Shown: in pieces, positions 1 to 10,364 of the stretch
Position numbering within the stretch: position 1 is the first letter of the stretch
Layout of the letters: each line of letters opens with the position of its first letter
Source: Marisa cornuarietis
Lineage: Eukaryota; Mollusca; Gastropoda; Architaenioglossa; Ampullariidae
Assembly (NCBI GenBank): GCA_004794655.1
Contig: SMMW01000540.1
Coordinates: 684,001 to 748,000 of the forward strand
DNA length: 64,000 nucleotides
Reading direction: 5' to 3'
The notes under the pieces: generated by a model
What the model was told of the DNA's origin: nothing
Database searches by the model: none
Seen by the model: only the letters and a program-made list of their open reading frames with translations
Translations under genes and position numbers: made by a program

Positions 1-113
1 ACCTGACGTCACCATAGACCGCAGCCAATGGGAGAAGAGAAAATCGAAAATATGCTAATAAGGCGTCGCCCTATCAGCAAGCTTACCTCTGTAATGGACA
101 AATGTATAAATAT

Positions 114-190
114 CGACAAAGCTTTGACCAAGTTAAATAAAGCTTTATATATATCCTGACGGACAAATGCATATATAAAAGCTTTGTCAA
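114..190. repeat. Imperfect inverted repeat built on GACAAAGCTTTG
   Basis: The left side carries GACAAAGCTTTGACC and the right side AAAAGCTTTGTC, which is its complement. A further AAAGCTTT core lies between them. The arms could form a hairpin or may be the remnant of a small inverted-repeat element. No target duplication was recognised. Confidence 0.4.
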
Positions 191-477
191 GCAAGACCAA
201 ATGTCCCTCTACACTGATTGGTTAAGAAAGGTTGCGAAAAATAAGGTCGTAATTTTTTTCAAAACTAGTTGAGAAATGATCGAGTTGTTCAACTGTACTT
301 TTAGAAATATTATCTTTCAGGTCATACACTTTGATCTGAAAATAATTTTCCTCTTGGGTCAGCCTTTAACCAACATTACATAATGCATATTAAGTGCCTA
401 CGAACACAGATTTTCTCTATATATGGTTTTTGTATCTTAATATACACTGCGATTAGGGGAAAATGCACGGAAGCTGC

Positions 478-495
478 ATGACAAAGCTTTGTCAT
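478..495. repeat. Perfect 18-bp palindrome
   Basis: ATGACAAAGCTTTGTCAT is its own reverse complement. Its core repeats the GACAAAGCTTTG motif seen at 114-190, so it may be another fragment of the same family. Confidence 0.6.
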
Positions 496-1426
496 AACAA
501 TCTTCCTGAACATCACCTGGACAGGTCATCAAAATGTACTATCATACAACAAGGCATGGAAACATACAAGGTCATGGAGAATATGTCACTAATTCGTTTA
601 TTGTGACCGAAATAAAATGTCGACACTGACAGACAAAAGACTTTTCACTAATTTTGTAACTACCATCAAAAGAGGCAATGAACAGGTTTAACGCCTCATC
701 CTCCCCCATCACATCAGTTAGTAAGTCGATGCTAGTTCCGTCTGAGTGACTTTCGCGTGTTGTACACAGTAGTTGCCACCCGTGTAAGCCTCACCCACAA
801 ACTCGACTAATACCACAGTGTAATACTATACATGTCCACAGCTAGTCATTCCACCAGAGATCATCGACCCTCGTCTTTCTGACCTACACACCTAATCCCA
901 AAATCGGGTCACTACATTTTTTCTTCAATGAATTACAACTTCAGAGCGAAAAAAAATGAGATACACTCGTAATGAGTGATCATAAAAAGTCTGTTAACAA
1001 TAACGACTGTATAGGCTAGTCATAATGTTTTATCTTTAAACTTTTCCCAAGCTTATCACCACGTGAGTCGTGACATCAAGTGAAGACATTTTCATGGAGT
1101 TTTTACGAGCGGAAGGCGTAAAGTCCGTTGTATTTCAACTCCACCCAGAGAAATTACACTCCAGGTAAACGTACTTCAAACACATGCATTCACTGACAGA
1201 CTACTGACACAAGCTTGTGGCTATAATATATTTTTCCTACGAGCACGGCGCGTGTCAAGATTTGACTCAGACGACAGACCTCAAGGAGATCTGTTCTTCG
1301 TTACTTCCGGTACGAGAAGACAGCCTACAAGGATATGACAACTCCAAAATTAGCCTGTCATCGCCCACGCATGATAAAATTTGCAAAAAAAAAGGAAATA
1401 TCTATTTGGCGGAGAAGAAAAAAGCG

Positions 1427-1445
1427 GGGTGGGGTGGGGGTGGAG
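1427..1445 (+). other. G-quadruplex-prone G-run cluster
   Basis: Four runs of three or more G separated by one or two bases (GGGGTGGGGTGGGGGTGG type). This fits the general G-quadruplex pattern. No gene association is visible. Confidence 0.4.
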
Positions 1446-1537
1446 ACGATAATGAAGCAGACCAGATGATGCCCGGATGTAACAAAGGGCACCGCTGTAT
1501 CATCGTTAGCAACCCTGTGTCACTGGGTATAAGGAAT

Positions 1538-1574
1538 CCCCCCTCCTCCTCCTCCTCCTCCTCTCTCTCTCTCA
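1538..1574 (+). repeat. (CCT)n followed by (CT)n microsatellite
   Basis: About six CCT units run directly into a CT dinucleotide tract. The open frames across it encode only poly-Ser or poly-Glu and are not considered genes. Confidence 0.85.
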
Positions 1575-2237
1575 TTTGATATGACATCCCATCGTTTTGT
1601 TCCACGGTCGGAGTTAGGGTCAAGGGTCAGGGCTTCTCTGAGGTCAGGAAAAAGGTACATTGCAAATAAATCTGCGCGCGCACGCAAACAACAGAAGCGC
1701 GGCACGCTGTTCAGCGTTGATGTCAGGCCGACACCCCGTAAACTAAACCGTTACAAACATTTAACAATGCGGACAACTGCACCAACCTAGTTTTTAAAAA
1801 AAATTTAAGATGTCCCTTCATCATGGCGAAGCTCTACATATGAAATAACGCCACGTACAAGTAGTTCGACATAATTCTGCAGCTGAAAGTCCGAATCGAC
1901 ATCATGTGACAACAGCGCATACCCGACTCTCTTGCACGGGTGGAGGATTAGAGAGGAGGGCAGCGAACGATGAAGTCTAAGTCTCCCCGTGCCGGACTTT
2001 GCACCAGTAGCACAGGTGGGGGAAAGGCAATAGGTGTGACAGCCGTGTCTGCTGCTCGCCTCCCCCCTGCTCCTCCCGTCCCCACTTGCTGCGTCATGGC
2101 CGCCAGGCAGCTGATGGAGGCGGACACGCTGACGAAACGCACAGCCACCCGAGCGGGTAGGTGGCGGAGGGGGGGGGAGAAGGGAAGATGCAAGAAAGAC
2201 GGTGGAGGTGCTGCCAGACCTCTCGCACTGTCGCCAG

Positions 2238-2412
2238 GTTACCTGGTAAAATGTTCCCCTCCCCTGGTTACCTACACTGAAACCTGCTACATCCCCAGGG
2301 TCACCAACACTGAAACGTGTCACAACCCCCTGGTTACCTGGACTGAAATGTGCTGCAATCCCCCGATTACTTACCCTGAAATGTGTCACAATCCCGACTA
2401 CAGACACTGAGA
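2238..2412. repeat. 33-bp minisatellite, about 4.5 degenerate copies
   Basis: Units beginning with GGTTACCT-like sequence recur near 2238, 2266, 2299, 2332 and 2365, each followed by a CACTGAAA-like block. The period of 33 is a multiple of three, so frames stay open. The minus strand reads an 11-residue repeat of the form GNQGVVTRFSV inside a 200-codon frame. I regard that frame as a by-product of the repeat. Confidence 0.7.
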
Positions 2413-2514
2413 CCGCTAAGCCGAGATGCTCGTGGCCATCGATTGCTCCCGACTTGTTTAACGCCGAGCGTCACGCAAAGCCGAGAGAACACGAGACCAG
2501 ACGAGACACTTCGT

Positions 2515-2534
2515 GGGTGGGTAGGTGGGTGGGC
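2515..2534 (+). other. G-quadruplex-prone (GGGT)n tract
   Basis: A GTGGGTGGGTAGGTGGGTGG-type run provides four or more short G tracts. A similar run occurs at 63476-63500. Confidence 0.35.
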
Positions 2535-3440
2535 AGAGTCCCTGCTCTCTACTGCGCACGCGCACACAATGTCAGAGCTCAGGAAGCTCAATGCCAAGCA
2601 TCCCAAATAACACCACAAGAGGCGGCAACAGATACAGCAGTAAAGACAGAGACAGCTGTATCTATGGGCAAGGGGCTGTCTTCAATTAACGCTGCAGGTT
2701 TTATGGTGGGTTTTTTTAACATAAATTGCTGCACGTGCACAGACAGAAGAGAGAGAGAACGTTACCTAATGCTGGTGATATTATTTTATATTTTTCTCAG
2801 CTCTTCCCACATTCCTACCCTAACCAAACACACACCCCCACCACAAAAAAAGAAAGTTGCGAGGAGGACACGACCTCTCTAATATGAATGCACGGATCAA
2901 CAACAACAACTCGACGAGGTTTATCGGTGTGGAAAAAAGTCCACGCGCATGGTACCGTTGCGATAACGGAAGTGACGTTCACGGGGTAACGTCTTTAGAC
3001 GTCAGGGAACGATGGTGTGTGATGTGGAAAGTGGAGGATAGAGTATCTTTCTGTCTTTTCAACAGAATGGCGGAAAAATAACAAATTCGCGCGCGCGTGT
3101 GTTGTATGTGTGTGTGGAAAGAAAGAAGAAGAAGGAAGAGTAGGTGGTGAAAACAGACTACTGCGCTTCGGTGATGTTTTTCAGATGAGATTCTGTCCAC
3201 AAACAGTATATGAGCCTCACACCTGCATGAACTCCCTCGACACGGGCTGGAAGGATGGTGACGCCTCGTGACAGAGAATTTCGAGACTCACAATGATTGG
3301 ATGCTGTCAGCACAGCAGCCACAGAATGCGCGTGAGCTGTCCGTATTTACTTATATGATCTCATGGACAATACTGTATCATGGGGTAGGGTAAGTCTTCG
3401 CTACCCCGACATCAACTTTATGGACCTTCACAATTACTTA

Positions 3441-3461
3441 CTATATATATATATATATATA
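3441..3461. repeat. (TA)n microsatellite
   Basis: About ten TA units. Confidence 0.9.
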
Positions 3462-3873
3462 GTGTTGTCGTTAGATGAACAGCAAGCCTCTAAGACGACA
3501 CCATACAAATATTCATCTACCTTTTCCTTTAGCCTTTCTTTTGATTGTTCAGATCCTCCTTGGCTTTACTTAAATGAAAACAGGCCACCATTTGCCTGTT
3601 ACCTTGCTCTGTACTGGAATATTCGTTATCTTCCCCATTATTTTAGTCGTGACATTGTAGTTGTCGTTGCGACAATGTGCTTTTGTTATAATCTCACAAC
3701 TAATCATTTATTGTTTCTGTATGAAAAGTAGTCTTTTTATTTTACTCTTCTTCTAAATCCTTTGCTATGATGATGATCCATTTTTCCATGTAGTAACGTT
3801 CCCTTCACAATCCGTACAATTTTGTTTTTGTTTTTTTTGAAATTATGTATGATATATGCGGTAGGGTTTATAG

Positions 3874-3894
3874 CCATATATGGCAGACCACGTG
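3874..3894. promoter_or_regulatory. CArG box with adjacent E-box
   Basis: CCATATATGG matches the serum-response-factor consensus CC(A/T)6GG exactly, and a CACGTG E-box follows six bases later. No gene start is visible nearby, so any regulatory role is unproven. Confidence 0.25.
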
Positions 3895-4707
3895 ACCACG
3901 CGTAGATTGGTTGCTTAGCAGGAAGAAAGGGCGAATATCCCATAAGCGACATTCAGAGCGTGTAGATAAAACCACGTGACCCGCTCTCTCCACTTTTTTT
4001 CCCATTCAGGACTGACTGGGTCCCTGGGCGGAGATAGGGACAGCCCCACGTGCTGAAGGCAGGTCAGGGGTCACCGTCTTAGTCTGGCTGTTATTTATTA
4101 ATTATTTATACGTTTAACCCTTTACATGACCGTGGGACTGTTGTCTTCACTCTCCTTCTGTCGCTCCCTCTATCCATCCTGTCTTTCTCGGGTGGTCACG
4201 GGCGGTCCGGTGACAACAGTATGATGCAATTTTTGGGGGTGGCCATCAAATACGAGACTGTCGAGCCACTCTGCGAGTCGCAACGTCAACCACAAAGTCT
4301 TTGCCGACCTTACAACCATAAAGACCATTGGTTCTTAACCAGTCAAAGATGGACAAATGTTTGACCAAGTTTTTTCAATAACCTCGTGTAGCAATTTGTC
4401 CAACGTGTTCAAACATTCGCCCATATTGGTCCAGTTAAGAAAGACCTCTGCGAATGGTTCTCTCGGAACATTACCATCAGTCTGCTTGAAAGCGGTTCCA
4501 CCAAGCGGTGATTTCACATCATGAGAAGAAAACAATATTCACAGAAAACCCACACGTGGGTAGGTGACTTATCACGGGAGACAAATGGGTCCGTCGTCCA
4601 CACATGCTGTGACAGCGAACCACTCACAGTTCACTGACCCCCTCACTGCCATTGGTCTATGGGACCGTTAACGTTCACTTTATTTTTTTGGTACCCATTC
4701 CACTTGT

Positions 4708-4743
4708 GCTCTCTTTCTCTCTCTCTCTCTCTCTCACACACAC
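4708..4743. repeat. (CT)n then (CA)n microsatellite
   Basis: A pyrimidine CT tract runs into a short CA tract. Confidence 0.85.
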
Positions 4744-5466
4744 ATACTGACGTTAACAAGAAGAAACATGACAAGAGAGGTAAAAGGTACACGTGCCATA
4801 GTCACGATGAACCACTTACAGTGTTTTCCCTACGGCCACGGGCTAAGGCAGCCGCTTACTTTTCGTACTCTTTCAATTTCTCTTACCACCTAACTTCTCT
4901 CTCTACCACGCGGCCACTAGCAATAATAATGACAGGAGTTTGTTTGTGGGCTGGCAGTGGGGGGTGGGGTAGGGATGCCGAGCATCATGCTGCACGTGCC
5001 CGGACCTGCTTCCCTCTCCCCCCCCCTCCCCACACCCCAATACTCTCCCACTGGAGGCCTTCCCGACCGCCATTGATTTTCACGAGTGAAGCAAATGTCT
5101 GCGTGGTGGGGGGGGGGAGGGGGACACCGGCCGCGTCCTTCTTGTCGCCAAGTCACGTGACGTCACACTGCTGATCGATGTGCCACTTACCGTAGTCCTT
5201 CCACTCGGCAGCCCCCTCGCCACGCCCCGACACTTTTTTTTTTCTCGTGCAATTTTCTGTGGCAAGACATGGAGGACAGCGGGTGGATGGAAAACGTCAC
5301 GCGATTCCTTTTCCAACCAAAAAAAAAAAAAAAAAACGCCATGAAAATGGAGAAAATACTACAATCCGCTTCGACGAGTATTTTCTTTTGTTTTGTTTTT
5401 TTTAATCCTTTAAAGGTGATTCATAATTTACTTCCCTGTTCTTTGTTATGTAAGACTGTTCAGTGA

Positions 5467-5995
5467 CAGTAAGACCTCTACATACGAGTGAAGCAATATA
5501 CGAGGAAATCGAGATACGAGTCAAACAAATTCGTGGAAATTTTGTTCTTACGAGCGGAAATTTGATATACGAGCTCGTCATTTATATGTAAAGACATAAA
5601 AAAAGAATGTAGTCTTAGTGAACACCTCAATGTTTCAAGTTAACAACAGTGTAAATACTGTTGTGTCATCTACTGATTCATTCACCACCCGTCTGCTCTC
5701 TGTCTCCCTCCCTCATCCCCCGACATCTGCCTACCTCCATTGTCAACAGTCTTCGTCTCCTCCAAGATTGATAAATATAACATATTCTTTATTATTTTAT
5801 TATCTATATTATTTATATTATTGTGCCATTAACATTTACTATACAGTACTGTTGTTATACCGTATTTATATATAAATTGTGTTGTTGTGGGAGGGTTGGA
5901 ACACATTAATCCTATTTCCTTTATTTTATATGAGAAAAAATAGTTTAAATATATGAGTTTGTTGACATGCGAGCTCGTATGTAGAGGTTCTACTG
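5467..5995. mobile_element. Non-autonomous TIR DNA transposon (MITE), Tc1/mariner- or pogo-like ends
   Basis: The left end (5467-5488) and the reverse complement of the right end (5974-5995) match at 20 of 22 bases: CAGTAAGACCTCTACATACG versus CAGTAGAACCTCTACATACG. The termini CAGT...ACTG resemble pogo/Tigger-type elements, which is family knowledge and not proof. The interior is AT-rich and has no transposase frame. The motif TACGAG occurs five times in the first 107 bases (5483, 5499, 5515, 5549, 5568) and once inverted at the right end. A clear TA target duplication is absent: TA flanks only the right side. Confidence 0.7.
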
Positions 5996-6311
5996 TACTT
6001 CATTTCGAGCGGCTTTACTGAAATGTGTTACTGGTGAATCCACTGTGTCGATTTACAGACAGAAATATCAACCCGTCAGAAAGAAAAGTTTCATGGCATA
6101 GCAGCATAAGGGGCATCGAATTGCAACTGGTTCACTGTGTCCAAAGCACAGCGTATGGAAGATGTCAAACCTTTTTTTCTGCTGACTTTTCGCTTTCCTG
6201 GCGGAATGGGGAGGTGGGGATGTGGGGGGGGGGGGCATTACAGCCACCAGCACGAGTTCAGGCTGTGTTGTGCCGCATCCAAACATAAAATTCCAAACAT
6301 GGGGAGAAGCG

Positions 6312-6466
6312 AATTAGTTTTACATCAGCAGCTACGGCTACATCACAGCAAAACTGCCAGCCCTGTAAACAAGTGGCACATGCACAGAAAAAAAACCAGA
6401 CTGTCGGGAGTTGAATCCAGGACTAGTGATACACCCTTACCCCCTAACCCTGTCAAACCACCAACT
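6312..6466 (-). mobile_element. tRNA-derived SINE, diverged antisense copy
   Basis: Read on the minus strand, this has a tRNA-like head with a B-box-like CCTGGATTCAACTCC. It is followed by the block that also occurs at 10.2, 30.1 and 40.0 kb (CTGCATGTG...TTTACAGGGCTGGC...GTGATATAGCCTTAG-like). It is the most diverged of the four copies. It carries no coding capacity, as expected for a SINE transcribed by RNA polymerase III. Confidence 0.65.
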
Positions 6467-6467
6467 G

Positions 6468-6652
6468 TCCAAAATGGGCCACGAACTTTACAAATGGACC
6501 ACCACCTCTACAAACTGATCACCAACTATACAAATGGACCACCAACTCTACAAACTGATCAACTATACAAATGGACCACCAACTCTACAAACTGATCAAC
6601 TATACAAATGGACCACCAACTCTACAAACTGACCACCAACTGTACAAATGTA
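6468..6652. repeat. 37-bp minisatellite (CTACAAACTGATCAAC / TATACAAATGGACCACC)
   Basis: Alternating blocks CTACAAACTGATCA and TACAAATGGACCACCAACT repeat about five times, with the central copies nearly identical. The array begins directly next to the antisense SINE. The frames opened by it are repeat artefacts. Confidence 0.85.
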
Positions 6653-7094
6653 CAATCAATACCCAATGTGGAACTTCTCATTTTGGCTCAGAAGATGCTT
6701 CACTTTTGAGAGTTAAAAAAAAGAAAAACAGTACTTTCATTTTGTGTCATACATTTTAGTTGGATTCAGTTAGAATCCTGACAGACGAGGCTCCGAAAGA
6801 TGTTTTAAAAGCAAGTTGGCACGAGTCTTGCTCATTCTTTTGCTAGCTCTTACATAGCAGGACTGCGGCAACCGACGGCCTTGAGGATTATCGGTTGTCC
6901 ACAGCTGGGCAAGCTCACAACGATCAATGTGTGAAGCTCTTACTCTCCTACTCCCTGCCCCCATTCCCCACAGACTCACCCACGCATGCACACACACACA
7001 CACACGCATGCGCGAAGCCACCAGCACCGCTCACCGCAGCTGTCGATTCACCTGTCCCGCCGGACCCGCAAGAAAAGTGTCGAATCGACTGATC

Positions 7095-7124
7095 CCCCCC
7101 CCCACCACCACCACCACCACCAAT
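7095..7124 (+). repeat. (CCA)n microsatellite
   Basis: A short run of C followed by about eight CCA units. It accounts for the poly-His and poly-Gly frames nearby. Confidence 0.8.
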
Positions 7125-7129
7125 CCCCT

Positions 7130-9530
7130 GGTCTCCAGCCACCACCCGCCAAACTCGCCAGGCTCCGTTCGCACGTGCAGAGCCGCCACCTCGCGCATTT
7201 CGGTCACTGGGCCATATTTTGACGCAGCCGCCTAGACGCCCGGATGTCAACTGATGGCCCCTACGTGGCGCTGCGCTCGCCGGCCTGTCACTGACCCACA
7301 CAGAAGCTTGAAAATCTCACACCCAAACACACACACACACACACACCGTTTTAAGAGCAGACGTCCATAAGTTGAGCTCAGCGTCGCTGTCAAAAGATCA
7401 GCTTGGGAAATGTTGTCTCGCTGTTCGGCGGAAAATCGCAAGGGGACGAGAAAATCTACTTTAGAGAGATTTGTTATTCCTACGTCAGAAAGTCTGGCAC
7501 ATTTTGTGTCCAACCTACAATCCAAGTTTGCACACAACCGCTGTCAGTCGATGCCGAAGATGACAACCTGCCTACTGGTGTCTTTGTTGGATGTATCTGC
7601 CCCGTCACGCCCCCGCATCCCACCCTCCCTTCTCATCCAGGGGAAAAAAAAACCCAAACTAATCGATAAATCATTCTTCACAACACCAGACCAATCAATA
7701 TCAGGTGTAGTCGTCACCGCATGCCTGGTGTCAAGTGTGACGACTCTATAACACTTTTTTTTCTCTCTCTCTCTCTCTCTCACCTTCCAACGATGCCTCC
7801 AACTAGGACACGTTTGTCACCACAGACCTGTGTCGGTCGCTGGTGAAGGTAGAGGGGGTGTTAACAATCTCTTTGTCAGTTTGGACACGTCACCAGAAGG
7901 GAATAGTCGTGTGCCCTGTGCTACTAAAGATGACTACAGTAACGATAACAGTATCAACTTCAGCAGTTTCCAGACAAGGGATACATTGCAAACGATCTGC
8001 CTTACCTCAGAACAAAAAAACAAAGAGAGAGAAAAAAATGAGAAAATGAAGAAACAGTCTTTCTGGAGGCCGGTCGATTCGACTTTTTACCAATTCGACT
8101 CGCCTCCACCCTAGTCGATTCAACAACTACTACCATCAGCCGATTCGACCACCGATAACAAACGCTGCTATTCACAAAAGCTACCATAAAAAATAAGTAC
8201 AGCCTTTAAAACAAAATGAAGACACCAGAATCAAAGTGCACTGAAATTATACCTCCTTCCTCTCACCCCTCGCACACATACACTGATATTAAACTTTTAA
8301 GGGGAAGAGAAGTGTCGACTTTTGTTTGCATGCACGTGCACACACAATCGCCTAGAGAGAGAGAGAGAGATGCGCACAGATCACTCAACAGAGCCACAAG
8401 GCAAAAATAGTAACTCTACCGGAAGCTGCACACAAACATCTTTTTTCTTTAATGTCTAAAGTGTAAAACACAATAAAGGAGACTACACCAAAAGTTCGTT
8501 TTGTTTTGTTTTTTTCACAGTGAAATGAATGACAAATGTGGGCAAATCGAATCAACTCGTTCAGTGGTCGAATCGGCAAAATGGTCGAATCGACCCGTGA
8601 CCGTCTGTGATAGGGGAGGGACTAACAACACCCACTACCTCAGTCCTTTCTAGTCCCACAGTTTGTCACCTTCACCGAGCTCTGTGCAAGGATGCGTTGA
8701 ATGCATGTGGAGCCTGTAACCCCGAGTGCATGCCTGTCTAGCCTATAACCTTTGGCCTGTATACTGGAGAGCGTGCGCCCGACATTGTGACAATTAGACC
8801 CTCGTTGGCTGCTGTTGCTTTGCTGGGCACAGGTGTTGCGGTGAGCAAGGACTGACGGATCAGTGGCAAAGAGGCAAGACACAGGTCACGTGACACAAGC
8901 TGCTTGACTCGACCAAGTGATTATAGTCTTCAACCTTTTTCCGTGCTCCTCAGCACAGACATTTTGCTGGCTGCCATTTTACAACAGGGTTTGAGTCTCC
9001 TGTTCCTTTTTCATTTTTCTCCGATCATCTTTCATACCTCCACTAAACTCTTCCAACTGTTGTCTTTTATGGGGTTCACAAGTTGTTTCTGTGATCATCC
9101 ACTTTTGATCACCTGTGTTGTCCAGGTGACAGATGCAAAGACCAGCCAATCAGTCCCCCCACCCCCCCGATCTCTAAGCTGCTCCAGTTCTTTCCCCCGA
9201 CCTAATTTTTCATGGTCAGCCATGTTTCTGTTTTGGAGAGTTGTGCCCCACAGTTTCTGTATGTGTTTTTTTACGAGCAACATCTTTTTAAAATGTGTTC
9301 AATTTTATTAACCATGTATCTCCCAAGGACCTCCTGCTGTCCCCTTTCAATAGCGAGACCACACAAACCACATAAACTGTCAAAGATCTGGACTTCAAGG
9401 TAGTTTCTACATCCTCATATGTGCATGAGTGCCTAGAAAATGGATGTACATGTTTTCACGAGAGCAGGTGCACGAACAGCCATAAGAGATTAAAAGGTAT
9501 GGGGCACTGCTCTGCACACCTCACATGCTT
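7130..9530. other. Gene-less stretch
   Basis: I see short CA, CT and GA runs (for example 7327-7346, 7759-7781, 8357-8371) but no exon with convincing splice sites and no mobile element that I recognise. Confidence 0.5.
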
Positions 9531-9535
9531 TTTAT

Positions 9536-9712
9536 TTCCACCCCCAGCCCCCATCCAAAAACAAAAGCCTTTCATCACAATGAAAGTATTTCCCCATGTC
9601 TAGGAAAATGCAGAAGGCAAAATCCTACCATCTCTTGCCCCCTTTATCTCCCCTGATAAACCTGAATTTTTCAGTCACCATCCCAAGCAAGACTTGAATC
9701 AGTCACCTTCAG
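9536..9712 (-). mobile_element. Possible second-family SINE fragment, antisense
   Basis: Read on the minus strand there is a B-box-like CTGATTCAAGTCTTG, then GTGACTGAAAA, then TTTATCAGGGGAGATAAAG. The last two blocks recur on the plus strand at 19865-19948 downstream of another tRNA-like B box. The spacing differs between the copies, so the assignment to one family is tentative. Confidence 0.35.
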
Positions 9713-10194
9713 CTCAGAAACCAAGCACATGAAGTAACCACAAAATTTACAGAGTCTTCAAGACTTAGCAGGAAGTGCAATGGACAGTGCTGACAATAGT
9801 GCTTTCTTTGTTTTATCACAAGTAGTGGAAGTTCAAAATAGTTGTTATTCCCTTTGTGTTTAGATATGCGTGGCTTGCCTGCTTCCATCCCACAAAACAT
9901 CTGTAAAGCATTGCTGTACAATATCTGAGATTGATTGCAGATGGTTGGTCTGCCCCCTGGACCCCCCCCCCCTGTAATACAGAAGAGCTGTGTTAATGAT
10001 CAGTCCCCATGGTACTTAACTCTTCACATTTCAGCGTTTTGTGTTCATCTACCCTGCAAATGTGGTTTTGTGATTTGACATGTTCAAGTGACCTGTAACA
10101 TTAAACCTGGTCCTAAAGCAGCTAAGGCAGTTCATGTCAGTCTTCTCATCACACAACAGTAAATCAACTCTCTGGCCCTATAGCAAGCAATATG

Positions 10195-10358
10195 TCACTC
10201 TTTAATCCTAGCGCTTGTCCCCAATATAGTGATGATGCAAGGTTCAAATTTTATTTCATGCATACTATTCTTTCTCTGCAAATGATGCCTGTTTACAGGG
10301 CTGGCTATTTTGCAGTGATAGAGCCTTAGGTGCTGGCTCCATGTAAAATACCAATCCA
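10195..10358 (+). mobile_element. tRNA-derived SINE, plus-strand copy
   Basis: The A-box-like segment is TAGCGCTTGTC and the B-box-like segment is GGTTCAAATTT. The shared core follows: TCTCTGCAAATGATGCCTG, TTTACAGGGCTGGC and GTGATAGAGCCTTAGG. The 3' end abuts the tail of the minus-strand LINE that follows, suggesting that the LINE landed in or beside the SINE tail. Confidence 0.7.
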
Positions 10359-10364
10359 CCCCCA

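Larger units (their letters stand above)
1..1200. other. AT-rich stretch without a recognisable gene
   Basis: I see no open frame with protein-like composition, no splice-bounded exon and no known RNA here. The notable content is a cluster of AAAGCTTT motifs near positions 114-190 and a perfect palindrome at 478-495, annotated separately. Confidence 0.6.
2700..4700. other. Gene-less stretch with microsatellites and scattered motifs
   Basis: I see no supported gene. The stretch contains a (TA)n tract, a CArG box beside an E-box near 3.88 kb, and a (CT)n run at its right end. Open frames here lack splice context and protein-like composition. Confidence 0.5.

Noticed and set aside
1805..2407. 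200-codon minus-strand open frame
   Set aside because: It is kept open by the 33-bp minisatellite and by Pro-rich text, and it overlaps an equally open plus-strand frame.
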